Assembly: GCA_028282005.1 (NCBI GenBank)
Contig: JANQIV010000153.1
Span: forward strand, 1 to 46,322
Reading direction: 5' to 3'
From: Melioribacteraceae bacterium
Lineage (GTDB): Bacteria; Bacteroidota; Ignavibacteria; Ignavibacteriales; Melioribacteraceae
Length of the DNA stretch: 46,322 bases
The notes under the pieces are model-generated. The model had not been told where the DNA came from. It searched no databases and saw nothing but the letters and a program-made list of their open reading frames with translations. A program made the position numbers and the translations under genes. Positions within the stretch are counted from its first letter, which is position 1, and each line of letters starts with the position of its first letter. This document shows positions 8,635 through 19,027 of this stretch, piece after piece.

Positions 8635-10440
8635 ATGAAAGAGATTAGAAATATAGCAATTATAGCACACGTTGACCACGGCAAAACAACATTGGTTGAT
8701 GAGCTTTTGAAACAAAGTAAAATATTTCGCACCAACCAAGTTGTGCAGGAAAGGTTTTTGGACTCGAATGATCTTGAAAGAGAACGCGGAATTACAATTC
8801 TCTCAAAAAATATTAGCATACCATATCACGATATAAAAATAAATTTAATCGATACACCCGGTCACGCTGACTTTGGCGGAGAAGTTGAACGTGTATTAAA
8901 GATGGCTGACGGAGTTCTGCTTTTAGTTGACTCTTTTGAAGGCCCAATGCCACAAACAAGATTCGTATTAGAGAAAGCACTACACCTTCACTTAAAACCG
9001 ATCGTTGTTATCAACAAAGTTGACAGGCCGGATAACAGGCCGGATGAGGTTTTGGATGAATGCTATGATCTGTTTATTGATTTAAACGCAGACGAAGACC
9101 AGCTTGACTTTCCGGTAATTTATGCAAGCGGCAGAAATGGTTGGGCAATCAAAGAACTTGACGACGAAAGGAAAGATTTAACTCCCCTACTTGAAACTAT
9201 TGTTCGATCTATTCCAAAGCCGGACTTAAAAGAAGGAACAGTGCAAATGCAAGTTACTTCTTTGGATTACAATGATTACGTTGGCAGAATCGGCATCGGA
9301 AGAATTTTCAGAGGTACGTTAAATAAGCAAGAACCATTGGCAATAATCAAACGCAACGGAGATATCCACGATGTTGCATTAAAACAAATTTTTGTTTTCG
9401 AAGGATTGGAAAGAAAAGAAGTAGACGAAGTCACTACCGGCGACATCTGTGCAATAGTTGGAGTAGAAGATATTGATATTGGCGATACAATTTCCGATAG
9501 AGAAAATCCCGAACCAATGCCAATAATTGCAATTGATGAACCGACAATCAGCATGCACTTTACTGTAAACACATCCCCATTTTACGGCAAAGAAGGAAAG
9601 TATGTTACATCACGCCATTTAAGAGACAGGCTTTACAAAGAATTACAGCATAATGTTGCGCTTCGTGTTGAAGAAACCGGATCACCGGATACTTATAAAA
9701 TTTCAGGTAGAGGAGTTTTACATTTATCTGTGTTGATTGAAAACATGAGACGCGAAGGTTACGAGTTTGCCGTAGGTCCGCCGAAGGTAATTTACAAAGA
9801 AATTGATGGGAAAAAAGCTGAACCGATTGAAATATTAACAGTGGATGTACCAAGCGAGCATTCCGGCAAAGTAATTGAAATTGTTGGAACCCGTAAAGGT
9901 GAAATGATAAAAATGGAACAAAAAGGAAATCTTGCAGCACTTGAGTTTCATATTCCTTCACGCGGATTAATGGGATTTAGAAATAGAGTACTTACTCTTA
10001 CTCAAGGTGAAGCAATTATGCACCACCGTTTTTATCAATACGAATTTTTTAAAGGCTCTGTTGTGCAGAGACAAAACGGAGTATTAATTTGCATGCACGA
10101 TGGCACATCAACGACATATGCAATCAACTCATTACAGGATAGAGGTAAATTTTTTGTTGATCCTGGTGAATCGTGCTACCGCGGACAGATAATGGGTGAA
10201 AATAATAAAGACAATGATTTGGAAGTTCATATTTCCCGTGAGAAAAAATTGACAAACATGCGTGCAGCTGGTGCGGACAAGTCTGCAAAAATTGCTCCGG
10301 CTACAAAATTTACACTTGAAGAATCATTGGAATATATAAAAGATGATGAGTTAGTTGAGGTTACCCCTAAATCGATACGGATGAGAAAACTTTACCTTGA
10401 TCCGAATGATAGAAAGAAACACGCGATGAAACATTCATAA
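8635..10440 (+). CDS. typA: Ribosome-associated GTPase TypA/BipA
   Basis: A 601-aa translational GTPase of the EF-G/LepA superfamily that binds the ribosome and aids 50S assembly and stress adaptation. G motifs are clear: [10 protein letters not shown] (G1), RGITI (G2), [12 protein letters not shown] (G3), NKVDR (G4). The EF-G-like domains II and III/V and the BipA-specific C-terminal domain ([10 protein letters not shown], then GQIMGENN) follow. Length is normal. The open frame reaches a TTG at 8626; the ATG at 8635 is chosen because family members begin just before [15 protein letters not shown]. The ribosome site (GGTAGAG) is unusually close either way. It converges with the agmatinase gene. 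Confidence 0.97.
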   Translation: MKEIRNIAIIAHVDHGKTTLVDELLKQSKIFRTNQVVQERFLDSNDLERERGITILSKNISIPYHDIKINLIDTPGHADFGGEVERVLKMADGVLLLVDSFEGPMPQTRFVLEKALHLHLKPIVVINKVDRPDNRPDEVLDECYDLFIDLNADEDQLDFPVIYASGRNGWAIKELDDERKDLTPLLETIVRSIPKPDLKEGTVQMQVTSLDYNDYVGRIGIGRIFRGTLNKQEPLAIIKRNGDIHDVALKQIFVFEGLERKEVDEVTTGDICAIVGVEDIDIGDTISDRENPEPMPIIAIDEPTISMHFTVNTSPFYGKEGKYVTSRHLRDRLYKELQHNVALRVEETGSPDTYKISGRGVLHLSVLIENMRREGYEFAVGPPKVIYKEIDGKKAEPIEILTVDVPSEHSGKVIEIVGTRKGEMIKMEQKGNLAALEFHIPSRGLMGFRNRVLTLTQGEAIMHHRFYQYEFFKGSVVQRQNGVLICMHDGTSTTYAINSLQDRGKFFVDPGESCYRGQIMGENNKDNDLEVHISREKKLTNMRAAGADKSAKIAPATKFTLEESLEYIKDDELVEVTPKSIRMRKLYLDPNDRKKHAMKHS

Positions 10441-10446
10441 ATTTTA

Positions 10447-10469
10447 AAGGGCAATAATATTTTGCCCTT
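10447..10469. terminator. Shared terminator between typA and the agmatinase gene
   Basis: Stem AAGGGCAA/TTGCCCTT (10447-10454 and 10462-10469) with a 7-base loop, in the 29-bp gap between two converging genes. On the minus strand it is followed by TAAAATTT and on the plus strand by CTATTCTAAAATTTT, so the T-runs are modest. Confidence 0.65.
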
Positions 10470-11300
10470 CTATTCTAAAATTTTAACTGCTATTTCTTTT
10501 AAAAATTTTGCAGCAACCATTGCAGTCATTCCATTAATATCTCTTTGTGGATTTAGCTCAACAATATCTGCACCTACCACTTGGGCATTAATTTTCTGAA
10601 TTAAATTGATAACATCTCTTGACGAACATCCACCAGGTTCGTAGTGAGAAATTCCTGGTGCAAAAGCTGGATCCAGAATATCTAGGTCAAGCGAAATATA
10701 AACCTGAGAATCTAACTTAAGCGAGTTTACTTCTACCCAATTTTTCATTTCAATTGTCTCAACACCAAATTTAACACCTTGTTCTTTTTGATGCTGATTC
10801 ATTCCTCTGATCCCAACCGAAACCATTCTCTTCACAAGATTTTGCTCCATAACTCTGGCAAATGGACAAGCATGCGAATACTTATTCCCCTCAAATTCAT
10901 GATACAAATCAGGATGAGCATCAAAGTGTAAAACAGTTAAATCTTTGAAAAAATTAGAATGAGCTTTTACTAATGGGTATGATATAGCATGATCTCCGCC
11001 GAGAGCAATTATTTTCACACCATTTTCTAAAATTTTGTTAATCGGCTCTTCAATCTGCAAAACTTGGTTTGAGTTATCATTAAACTCAAACGAACCAATC
11101 TCAACCAGCCTTTCCTCTTTCGACAAATCAACCCGGTTTTCTGCACACATGTTTGATGAATCGATATGAAGCGCTTCTATAATTTTTTCGGGCCCCTCAG
11201 CCGTACCTTTTAAAAAAGTTGAATTCTCATCACTAGGGACACTGATAATTGCAACTGAACTTTCTTTGTTTATACTTTTAAGTTTTTCTAAATCTATCAT
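10470..11300 (-). CDS. speB: Agmatinase/arginase-family ureohydrolase
   Basis: A 276-aa cytoplasmic ureohydrolase. All six manganese ligands are present: H104 (GGDH), D127, H129 and D131 (DAHPD), D205 and D207 (SLDLDILDP). The PAFAPGISHYEPGG segment and the ending region with ELNPQRD match agmatinases (agmatine to putrescine and urea) better than arginases, but formiminoglutamase or guanidine-type hydrolases of the same fold cannot be excluded. It starts 10 bp after the amidase stop and is very probably co-transcribed with that gene. The ATG at 11300 has AGAGGA close upstream. Confidence 0.85.
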   Translation of the reverse strand: MIDLEKLKSINKESSVAIISVPSDENSTFLKGTAEGPEKIIEALHIDSSNMCAENRVDLSKEERLVEIGSFEFNDNSNQVLQIEEPINKILENGVKIIALGGDHAISYPLVKAHSNFFKDLTVLHFDAHPDLYHEFEGNKYSHACPFARVMEQNLVKRMVSVGIRGMNQHQKEQGVKFGVETIEMKNWVEVNSLKLDSQVYISLDLDILDPAFAPGISHYEPGGCSSRDVINLIQKINAQVVGADIVELNPQRDINGMTAMVAAKFLKEIAVKILE

Positions 11301-11310
11301 TCCTCTACCT

Positions 11311-12864
11311 TTAATTTTCTAAATCAGGAAATAATTGAGGGCTTCTTCGGTGCTTAGTTGCTTGTTCGTAAGAATAAATATATTTGATCAAATCCGGTTC
11401 ACTAAAGGCTCTTCCGAAGAACGTCATGCCAACAGGTAAACCTTCCTTTGTGTATCCTGTTGGGACTGTAATAGCCGGAAAGCCGGTGTGGGGAGAAAGG
11501 ACCTGGCTGTTATCGCCGTCAGGGCTTTCCATGTCCCCAACTTTTCTAGGTTGGTTGCTCCACGTCGGATAAACAATTGCGTCAACATTGTGTTTATCCA
11601 TTTCTTTTAAAACTGCTTCACGAAATTTGATATTCTTTTCAGTGTTGTAAAGATCTCCGCAAAACGGTTCACGTTCACCAGGCGGAGTCGAGTATTTCAT
11701 CTCGTTTTCAATGCCTTCTTTAACATAAGGTAAAAACAACCCCGAGTCATAAATTTCTTGTAAAGTTTTGTAAGGTGCTTTTTCTCCAAGTGACGAAAGG
11801 TAGTTGTTTAAATCATGTTGAAAAGTGCTTCTCCAAATATCTTTGGTAAGTTCATCATAATTTGGAATATCAAATGGATCAATTATTTCTGCACCTAACT
11901 TTTTTAATTCTTCAACTGCCTGCAATGTAATAGCTTTTATTTGGGAATCAATTGTTTCAGTATCGATGTATCTTCTAAACACAGCTATGCGAGCACCCTT
12001 CAAACCATCCTTCTGTAAGAACTGAGTGTAGTTTTCAGTTACTTTACCATCACTTAGTTTTGTTATCGGGTCTGCCGGGTCGTAACCTGCTATCACTTCA
12101 AAAACACGAACCGCACCTTCTACAGTCCGTGCCATTGGCCCACCGATATCATTACGCAAGAAAAGCGGGATAATACCATCTCGACTTGTCAACCCCATTG
12201 TCGAACGAATTCCCACCAAACCATTGTGTGAAGAAGGCCCACGAATTGAATTGCCGGTATCAGTACCCAAACCTAACACGCCAAAATTCGCAGACACAGC
12301 TGCTGCTGTTCCGCCGCTGGAACCTGCGGGTACTCGATCTAAGTCGTATGGATTTCTCGTAATTCCTGAAATAGAGCTAACAGTAATAACATTACTGAAA
12401 GCCCATTCTGCCATGTTTGATTTCCCCAAAATTATAACTCCGGCTTCACGAAGTTTTCTCACTTGAAAAGCATCATCGTGAGGAAGCGAACCCTTTAACG
12501 CAAGCGATCCGCCTGCAGTCTGCATATCCTGCGTATCATAATTATCTTTAACAATTATCGGGATTCCGTGTAACGGCCTCAATTTTCCTGTACGCTTAAA
12601 TTCTTCGTCAAGTTCTTTTGCTCTTCTTAAAGCGTATTCATTAATCACAACCATTGAATTAAGTCTGCTCGACTGGTCGAAATACTCAATCCTTTTTAAA
12701 TACATTTCTGTTAATTGATATGCAGTTAAATCTCCAGATTCATAAGCTTCGTGAACTTTAGAAATTGTTGTTTCAATAATGTCGAACTCGGAAACATATT
12801 GTAAATTTATGCTTACCGGAAAGGATAAAATAAAAGGAAAGATTGCTAAAAATAATCTGATCAT
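11311..12864 (-). CDS. Amidase-signature hydrolase, probably exported
   Basis: A 517-aa amidase-signature enzyme with the Ser-cisSer-Lys triad: K106 (IIVKDNYD), S182 ([10 protein letters not shown]) and nucleophile S206 (GNSIRGPS). The S182-to-S206 spacing of 24 equals that in well-studied members. It is not a GatA: the N-terminal residues 1-20 are hydrophobic (signal peptide or anchor), and related exported amidases attack peptide or other amides. The substrate is unknown. It is first in a two-gene unit with the agmatinase-like gene 10 bp downstream, hinting at a nitrogen-scavenging pair, although the two would act in different compartments. Confidence 0.88.
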   Translation of the reverse strand: MIRLFLAIFPFILSFPVSINLQYVSEFDIIETTISKVHEAYESGDLTAYQLTEMYLKRIEYFDQSSRLNSMVVINEYALRRAKELDEEFKRTGKLRPLHGIPIIVKDNYDTQDMQTAGGSLALKGSLPHDDAFQVRKLREAGVIILGKSNMAEWAFSNVITVSSISGITRNPYDLDRVPAGSSGGTAAAVSANFGVLGLGTDTGNSIRGPSSHNGLVGIRSTMGLTSRDGIIPLFLRNDIGGPMARTVEGAVRVFEVIAGYDPADPITKLSDGKVTENYTQFLQKDGLKGARIAVFRRYIDTETIDSQIKAITLQAVEELKKLGAEIIDPFDIPNYDELTKDIWRSTFQHDLNNYLSSLGEKAPYKTLQEIYDSGLFLPYVKEGIENEMKYSTPPGEREPFCGDLYNTEKNIKFREAVLKEMDKHNVDAIVYPTWSNQPRKVGDMESPDGDNSQVLSPHTGFPAITVPTGYTKEGLPVGMTFFGRAFSEPDLIKYIYSYEQATKHRRSPQLFPDLEN

Positions 12865-13000
12865 TATAAAACCTTTAGTTTGGGAAGTAATATTTAAAGT
12901 AAGTATTTCAAATTATTTGAACAAATATGCTGTAAATGTATTTGGAGTTATCTGAATTTAAATTTTATATTTCACTGTTTGTTAAACAAATGATACTCTC

Positions 13001-13672
13001 ATGAAAAATCTAATTATTAGCTCGATGTTATTTATAACATTATGCTTTGCCCAACAAGAAAAGCTGCCGGAAGGCTTCGTTTACTTAAGCGAATATTTAA
13101 CCCATGTTGAAATCGATTTAAGGTATTTTTCTAAAGATAATTTTGTTGGTGACACAGTCAACAGTTACCACTCAAATAAATGCATTATATCTATTGAAGC
13201 AGCAAAGGCTTTGAAGAAAGTGAATGAAGAACTAAATGCAAAGGGAATCGGATTAAAAGTTTTCGATGCTTACCGTCCGCAAGGGGCGGTGAATCATTTT
13301 GTGAGATGGGCAAAGGACATGGGTGATACTTTGACCAAATCAAAATATTATCCAAATGAAAATAAAAAGTATCTATTTAAGAGAGGATATATTGCTTCTA
13401 AGTCTGGCCATTCTCGGGGAAGTACAATTGATTTAACTTTGATAGATCTTGAAACAAAAGTAGAATTAGATATGGGCTCTGGCTGGGATTTCTTTGGGAA
13501 AATTTCTTGGCCAATGAGCGGCAAGGTAACTGCCGAGCAAAAAGAAAATAGAATGCTACTTCGCAACACAATGATTAAGCACGGCTTTAAACCTTATGAA
13601 AAAGAATGGTGGCATTTTACTTTAAAGGACGAACCTTATCCGGATACTTATTTTGATTTTCCTGTAAAATAA
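13001..13672 (+). CDS. VanX/DdpX-type D-alanyl-D-alanine dipeptidase, exported
   Basis: A 223-aa M15D metallopeptidase that cleaves D-Ala-D-Ala. Zinc ligands are H137 and D144 in SGHSRGSTIDLTL and H205 in EWWHF, with catalytic E202 and substrate-binding R92 (DAYRP). The first 17 residues form a signal peptide, so it should act in the periplasm, where it would recycle wall-derived dipeptide rather than confer vancomycin resistance; no vanH/vanA-like genes are near. Size matches the family. It is divergent from the amidase gene and followed directly by a terminator shared with the converging neighbour. Confidence 0.92.
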   Translation: MKNLIISSMLFITLCFAQQEKLPEGFVYLSEYLTHVEIDLRYFSKDNFVGDTVNSYHSNKCIISIEAAKALKKVNEELNAKGIGLKVFDAYRPQGAVNHFVRWAKDMGDTLTKSKYYPNENKKYLFKRGYIASKSGHSRGSTIDLTLIDLETKVELDMGSGWDFFGKISWPMSGKVTAEQKENRMLLRNTMIKHGFKPYEKEWWHFTLKDEPYPDTYFDFPVK

Positions 13673-13674
13673 AA

Positions 13675-13693
13675 AGCCCGATTAATTCGGGCT
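13675..13693. terminator. Bidirectional terminator
   Basis: Stem AGCCCGA/TCGGGCT (13675-13681, 13687-13693) with loop TTAAT, between two converging genes. It is followed by TTTTTATTTTAC on the minus strand and CTTCTATTC on the plus strand, so it serves the lipoprotein gene best. Confidence 0.85.
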
Positions 13694-13716
13694 CTTCTAT
13701 TCAAAAATTTCAATAA

Positions 13717-15108
13717 CTAATTCTTTGTTAAAACAATATCCGTATTTGTATTTTGACCGGCAGAAACTGTAATTGTTAAAGAACCATTTTGGTAGCCGGT
13801 TTTCACTGCACTAATTGTGTAATTTCCTGGGTTCACATTCGTAATACTAAATTCACCACTTGCATTTGTTAAGACCGAACTGGTACCGGGACTAGTAGAA
13901 ATAAGGACACCTTCAATAGGCGTTACTGAAGCCGAATCAACTTCAGTTACCGTTCCACTAATAGAACCTGTAGAGATTAACAGGGTAAAGTTTGCTGTTA
14001 CACTTTCTCCTGCTGCCACTGTCACATCTCCCGAATTACTGCCATAGCCTGTTTTGGTAACATTTATTTTGTAAGAGCCAGGAGTCAAATTCATAATTGA
14101 GTATTGACCTTGATCATCAGAGGTTACCAGACTTGAAGCAGGGACTGTTGTAATATTTGCACCTGATAAAGGATCGCTGCTTAAAGCATCAGTAATTACT
14201 CCTTGAATGCCGCCTGTGGTTGGAATTGTAGTAGTATCGGTTTCTTGCATAAAGATATCTGCTATTGAAGTATCACCAATAGCGACTTTTACACTAATTG
14301 TTGTAGAGTCGTACCCTTCTTTTTCAGCAGAAAGCACATACGTACCCGCTGATATTCCTTCGATTTTAAATACTCCCGAAGCATTTGATGTTACCGAACT
14401 CGTTACAGGTTCAGTTGTTATGTTAACTTGATCCAGCGAGTTAAAAGTAACCAAATCTTTTACGGTACCGATAATAGTACCAAAATTATTGACCACTTCT
14501 TCTGGTTTTAATAGAAAGTCAGCCGTAGTTGTTTGCCCTGCTAATACGGCAACTTCAGTGGTTGATGTTTCAAAATCTTCTTTGGAGGCTGTAATTGTAT
14601 AAGTACCGGGCTTAACATTTGTAATTTCAAATTGCCCGTTGGAACCTGTATTAACCGAGTTTGTTACCGGTGATGTAGTTACGTTTACTTGGGAAACTGC
14701 TTCTCCTGTTTCCGAATTTGTAACAGTACCTGAAATAATACCTACATTATCTCCGGAGTTATCTTGATAAATTGAAAGAATAAAATCCGCTACAGCTGTA
14801 TTGTTCGGCGAAACTGTAACATTAATAGTTAAGGTATCGTATCCATCTTTTGCTGCGGTAACACTATATGTTCCACTATCAACATTAGCAATTTCATATT
14901 CACCGGAATTGTCGGTAGTAACTGAACTTGTTGCCGGATTAGTGAAAATATTTACTTTGGTCAACGGGTTTTCATTGCCAAATTCTGTTACAGCACCTTT
15001 AATTTTTCCGAGTCTCGAAGTTGGTTCAACCGGTGATTCTTCTTCGCTGCATATCAACATAAAAAACATTAAGAATAAACTGTAAACTGCTCCTAAGATT
15101 AATTTCAT
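13717..15108 (-). CDS. Lipoprotein with five carboxypeptidase-regulatory-like repeats
   Basis: A 463-aa lipoprotein (lipid Cys20 in FFMLICSEE) made almost wholly of five tandem beta-sandwich repeats: about 34-112, 123-200, 209-288, 299-376 and 381-461. Each opens with a G-x-I-x-G-x-V pattern, has a T-x-P-x-T-S-x-V turn, and closes with G-x-Y-x-I/V...K-x-G-Y and an aspartate-ended strand (ADF/ANF/ADI). Such repeats occur in outer-membrane receptors and adhesion proteins; alone they probably form a surface rod or a polysaccharide- or protein-binding module. It is last in a same-strand run with the small lipoprotein, desaturase and receptor genes, 41 bp behind the small lipoprotein. Confidence 0.82.
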   Translation of the reverse strand: MKLILGAVYSLFLMFFMLICSEEESPVEPTSRLGKIKGAVTEFGNENPLTKVNIFTNPATSSVTTDNSGEYEIANVDSGTYSVTAAKDGYDTLTINVTVSPNNTAVADFILSIYQDNSGDNVGIISGTVTNSETGEAVSQVNVTTSPVTNSVNTGSNGQFEITNVKPGTYTITASKEDFETSTTEVAVLAGQTTTADFLLKPEEVVNNFGTIIGTVKDLVTFNSLDQVNITTEPVTSSVTSNASGVFKIEGISAGTYVLSAEKEGYDSTTISVKVAIGDTSIADIFMQETDTTTIPTTGGIQGVITDALSSDPLSGANITTVPASSLVTSDDQGQYSIMNLTPGSYKINVTKTGYGSNSGDVTVAAGESVTANFTLLISTGSISGTVTEVDSASVTPIEGVLISTSPGTSSVLTNASGEFSITNVNPGNYTISAVKTGYQNGSLTITVSAGQNTNTDIVLTKN

Positions 15109-15149
15109 GACTAACTTTTACCCTTTAAATATGGCTGGTTATAATTTTC

Positions 15150-15506
15150 TTAATAAATTTCTTTTTCTATTTCTTCTTTTTCTTTTGACCTTAAAACAAT
15201 AACATTTTCTTTTCCATTATCGGAAATTAATCTTACAACTTTAAGTTTATAGCCATCGTAGTTTGTGTATTTGTGAGATGTACCATTGAATGTAAACGAG
15301 ATATGATGAAGTTCTATTTTTACTTCTTTAACTTCAGCAGGCCACGAATTACCAAACCTGCCAATAAATAGAAAATCATTTTCTTTTTGATAGTTTATAA
15401 ATTGATTATAATTTTGAAATGTCTTGCCAACTTCACTGCATGAGCAAAGTAAGATAATCGAACAAAGACAGAATAAACAAATCTTTTTAAGTAAGATTCT
15501 CTGCAT
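15150..15506 (-). CDS. Small lipoprotein, 118 aa
   Basis: A 118-aa lipoprotein of unknown function: a Cys-rich hydrophobic signal with lipobox LLCSC (lipid Cys23), then a short beta-rich domain and a charged tail (SKEKEEIEKEI). I do not recognise the family. Its start overlaps the end of the upstream desaturase gene by 20 nt, so its translation is probably coupled to that of the desaturase, suggesting a linked role at the envelope. Confidence 0.7.
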   Translation of the reverse strand: MQRILLKKICLFCLCSIILLCSCSEVGKTFQNYNQFINYQKENDFLFIGRFGNSWPAEVKEVKIELHHISFTFNGTSHKYTNYDGYKLKVVRLISDNGKENVIVLRSKEKEEIEKEIY

Positions 15507-16530
15507 TTCTCAATTTCTTAAGATATCTAAAACTTACCATCCTTTGTTCTTTTTCATGCCAGAGTTTAAGCCACAAAGATTTCAGACTGGTCTTTATTGT
15601 CAAAGGCTCAACTTCTTGCAAACCTTGTATTTCATCGTAGCATTGCTGCAAATAATAATTTGGTATGTTTGGTTTTAAATGGTGAATATGGTGCAATCCA
15701 ATATTACCGGTGAACCATTGAAGTATTTTTGGTAGTTTGTAATACGAGCTACCTTCTAATGCAGCTTTAACTGGATCCCATTCATGCTTACGCGCCCAAT
15801 AGACTTCTTCATATTGATGCTGAACATAAAAAAGCCAAACACCAAGTGAACCCGAAGTTAAAGTTAATGGTATTTGAATTATGAGATAATCCCACAATCC
15901 AATTGTAAAGCTGAAAACTAAAGTAATAATAAGTAGCGCAACATTAGTAATAAATACACTTCTTCTTTGAATTTTCTTTGATCCCTTTTGCGAGAATCTT
16001 TCTGATAAGATAAAAATTATCGCTGGGCCAAGTCCAAACATGATAAAAGGATTTCTGTAAAGCCTGTAATAGAGTTTTTTGAATCTTGAAGAATTGCAAT
16101 ATTCGTCAACAGTCATTGTCCAAACATCACCGATCCCACGTCTGTCCAAATCACCGGCTGAAACATGATGCAAACCGTGAGATCTTCTCCATTCTTCAAA
16201 AGGAGTTAAAGTCATTATTCCTGAGATGTAACCAAAAATTCTATTAGCAGTATTTGATGTAAAAAACGAGCCATGGCAGCAATCATGAAACATTATAAAT
16301 ATTCTGATAAGAAATCCGGAAGCCAAAAAGATTACCGGTAGCAACAGTAGATAGTTGTATTCATTTTCAACAAGGTAAATTGCAATTGCCCATAAAGCAA
16401 TATACGGCAATACTGTATTTAGTATCTGCCAAAATGCTTTTAAGTTGTTTGCTTTAGTAAATTTCGAAAGGTCTTTGTACCAGTATGGTTTTTCAAAAGT
16501 AGCTTTTTTGCTTTCATAACCGTTCTGCAT
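15487..16530 (-). CDS. Membrane fatty-acid desaturase
   Basis: An integral-membrane di-iron desaturase of about 347 aa, which introduces double bonds into acyl chains of lipids or acyl-CoA/ACP. The three histidine boxes are present: HDCCH (82-86), HGLHH (118-122) and HHIHH near 280-284, with hydrophobic segments between them. The frame also opens with a TTG at 16590 (20 more residues). The ATG at 16530 is preferred because GGA lies at suitable distance and the aromatic start MQNGYESKK suits the family, but this is uncertain. It is followed by an overlapping lipoprotein gene and preceded, 140 bp away, by a TonB receptor gene on the same strand. Confidence 0.88.
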   Translation of the reverse strand: MQNGYESKKATFEKPYWYKDLSKFTKANNLKAFWQILNTVLPYIALWAIAIYLVENEYNYLLLLPVIFLASGFLIRIFIMFHDCCHGSFFTSNTANRIFGYISGIMTLTPFEEWRRSHGLHHVSAGDLDRRGIGDVWTMTVDEYCNSSRFKKLYYRLYRNPFIMFGLGPAIIFILSERFSQKGSKKIQRRSVFITNVALLIITLVFSFTIGLWDYLIIQIPLTLTSGSLGVWLFYVQHQYEEVYWARKHEWDPVKAALEGSSYYKLPKILQWFTGNIGLHHIHHLKPNIPNYYLQQCYDEIQGLQEVEPLTIKTSLKSLWLKLWHEKEQRMVSFRYLKKLRNAENLT

Positions 16531-16672
16531 TAATAAAATCCAATCAATTAATATTTTAGATATTGCATCTAAGTTAATGTTTTTTTTCAAAAACTTATGA
16601 TAATTTTATGCTATAAACGTATTTTTTTGAAAAAAATTCTATCCTATTTTTAATTGATCTAAAATAATCTTA

Positions 16673-19027
16673 TCAAAAATCTATAACCAACCTTACATTA
16701 AAAAATCTTTTGCTTGAAATACGGGAAATTCTTGTAGGGGTGTTGAATTCATCAAATACTTTTACCCACTCGTAACCAACAACATTATAGTGATTAAATA
16801 CATTTAACACTTCTGTTATTACTGTTAAGTTAAAGAACTTGCTTATTTCAAATTTTGCAGAAAGGCCCATATCAACCCTGAAGAAAATTAAGTATTCCTT
16901 CGGATTACTGTAATCGACAGAAACGATCGAAGCACCTGGCTGCTGATTTCCTTCTATCCTTCTTTGGTGATATAAAAATCCGCTGCCGAATAAAAACCTC
17001 AAATGCGACTGCCAGTTTAGATGTTTTGGCATTTTATCCTGGAAAAATATTTGAAGTGTGTGCGTTTGATCGGTAAGTCTCCTCCTATAAGGCTGGTTTG
17101 AGCCTATAGGTTTTTCCTTTGAATTCAGATAGCTGTAGCCTACCCAACTATTCATTCCTTTTGATATCTCTCCTTTGAACATTAAATCTAAACCGTAAGC
17201 AAAGCCTTCAAGCCGTTGGGAGAGGTCATAATTTATTTGAATATTTTCAAGGTAGTAAGGTAGAAGATTGTTGTAATCCTTATAATAAGCTTCTATCTGC
17301 AGCTTTACATCTTTCTTTAAATCGTACTCCCAACCCACCACGTAATGAATTGATCTTTGCGATTTTTTGTTGATCGAATTAATATTTTCTACATTTCGTA
17401 ATTCATTAACAAAAAGAGGCTGATAATAATAACCGAAACTAAAATTGAAAAGATGTCTTTTGTTCAAATAGTAAAGCAAATTAAAACGAGGACTAAATAA
17501 ATTCTCACCGCTAAACTCTACTACAGAATATCTAAAGCCTATGTTTGTAACTAAATTATCTGTTAATTTAAAATTATTCTCATTATAAATCGAATAACTT
17601 GATAAACCCGGTTGAGTTGAAATATTTAGAGGAAGTGCAGATGAATTTGTTGAATCAGTCTCCTCCAAAAATGTTTCGTTAATTACGTTATTCACATCCA
17701 CAAATTTTAGATCGAATCCAACCAAAGATGAAAAAGATTTATTATCATATTGAATTCTTGGGAGAACTTGGTAAGAGTTGAACTTCACATTATTGTCTGC
17801 AAACTCGGAACGTGTTTTCAAGAACCTCTTATCATCATCAATGTTTTCAGCATCAGGATGAAAATATATATCACTGCTTAAATTTACTTTATCTTGTTCA
17901 TTGGACCAATAATTAACAAGGGAAAGTTCAAAAGATAAATCGCGTTTTATTTTTTCCGAGAACTTTAGTCCAATCAGATTTGTGTTGTATTTGTATGTTC
18001 TGTTACCATCATAATTAATTGTTACTGCGCTGAAGTTACCTCTTCCCCCAATGCCCACATGCCCCAGCCATTGTGCAGGTACAAAGTCAAACTTGTTGCC
18101 GGAAAAAAGCAATAACAATTCGACATAGCTATCATCCGAAATTTGATAGTTGGATAAAAATTGGAAATCTGTAAATGAAGGTTGATAATTTCCGCTTGTT
18201 TGAAGGTCATCTAAAAATAAACCGGGATAAGCATGTCTTGCCCCGACCATCCAGTTAAGTTTGCCGATACTACTTTTGGCAAACGCCCCGGTATTCATCA
18301 GGTCAGCCCGTATTTTAAAGTCGGAAGATGTATCATTTCTAGCAGCATAATTAACTTGCAAAGCGGAAGCCATCTTATCACCAAATCTTGCCGAAAAAGC
18401 TCCGTTGTAAAATTTAAGGTTTTCAACCATGTCGGGATTTACAAGTGTCTGACTTTCTTCGAAACCTTGCTTTAAGAGAAATGGTCTGTAAATTTCATAA
18501 CCATTTAAGTAAATAAGATTTTCGTCATAACTTCCTCCTCGCACATTATAACCGCTTACAAGCTCGTTACTGAAGGATACACCTGAAAATATCTGCACTG
18601 TTCTTATCGGATCGGAAAACATATTTGGAATTTTTTGAATATCCTTTGTTTCAATACTTTGAACAACAATCAAAGCATCTTCTTTTTTTCCAAAGACTGT
18701 AACTTCATCTTCCAATAACGAATGTTTTTCCAAATAAACATTGTAATTCAATATTTTGTTTGTGGAATCAACCACAATTTTTTTTTCGATTGATTTATAT
18801 CCAACGTAACTAAATCTAATAGTATACTCTCCGAAAGGTAATCTGATATTATAACTGCCTTCTTTATTTGTTATTGTACCTTGCGCAAGATCCTTAACAT
18901 GAACATTGCAGTTTGCTAAAGGCCGGTTGTTTGATTCGTCAAATACTTTCCCTGAAAGGATTTTCCGGTTTGACTGGGAAAAAATAATTAATGGTAAAAA
19001 AGATAGGAATAATAATTTCTTTAACAT
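16673..19027 (-). CDS. TonB-dependent outer-membrane receptor
   Basis: A 784-aa outer-membrane receptor. Signal peptide 1-17 (ends SQS), then a carboxypeptidase-regulatory-like domain about 20-105 (ILSGKVFDESNNRPLANCNV...GYKSIEK), a plug domain about 115-225 (IPNMFSDPIRTVQIFSGVSF, YNVRGGSYDENLIYLNG) and a 22-strand-type barrel ending in a terminal Phe (VRLVIDF). The layout is that of Bacteroidota receptors without a SusD partner, so iron, vitamin or peptide uptake is as likely as glycan uptake. The substrate is unknown. The gene heads the minus-strand run with the desaturase and lipoproteins. Confidence 0.92.
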   Translation of the reverse strand: MLKKLLFLSFLPLIIFSQSNRKILSGKVFDESNNRPLANCNVHVKDLAQGTITNKEGSYNIRLPFGEYTIRFSYVGYKSIEKKIVVDSTNKILNYNVYLEKHSLLEDEVTVFGKKEDALIVVQSIETKDIQKIPNMFSDPIRTVQIFSGVSFSNELVSGYNVRGGSYDENLIYLNGYEIYRPFLLKQGFEESQTLVNPDMVENLKFYNGAFSARFGDKMASALQVNYAARNDTSSDFKIRADLMNTGAFAKSSIGKLNWMVGARHAYPGLFLDDLQTSGNYQPSFTDFQFLSNYQISDDSYVELLLLFSGNKFDFVPAQWLGHVGIGGRGNFSAVTINYDGNRTYKYNTNLIGLKFSEKIKRDLSFELSLVNYWSNEQDKVNLSSDIYFHPDAENIDDDKRFLKTRSEFADNNVKFNSYQVLPRIQYDNKSFSSLVGFDLKFVDVNNVINETFLEETDSTNSSALPLNISTQPGLSSYSIYNENNFKLTDNLVTNIGFRYSVVEFSGENLFSPRFNLLYYLNKRHLFNFSFGYYYQPLFVNELRNVENINSINKKSQRSIHYVVGWEYDLKKDVKLQIEAYYKDYNNLLPYYLENIQINYDLSQRLEGFAYGLDLMFKGEISKGMNSWVGYSYLNSKEKPIGSNQPYRRRLTDQTHTLQIFFQDKMPKHLNWQSHLRFLFGSGFLYHQRRIEGNQQPGASIVSVDYSNPKEYLIFFRVDMGLSAKFEISKFFNLTVITEVLNVFNHYNVVGYEWVKVFDEFNTPTRISRISSKRFFNVRLVIDF

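Noticed and set aside
11311-12864. GatA subunit of the tRNA amidotransferase
   Set aside because: It has an N-terminal hydrophobic segment and no GatB/GatC neighbours, and its sequence follows the exported amidase type.
13001-13672. A vancomycin-resistance gene
   Set aside because: The enzyme is VanX-like, but it has a signal peptide and no vanH, ligase or VanRS genes are near; a housekeeping peptidase is more likely.
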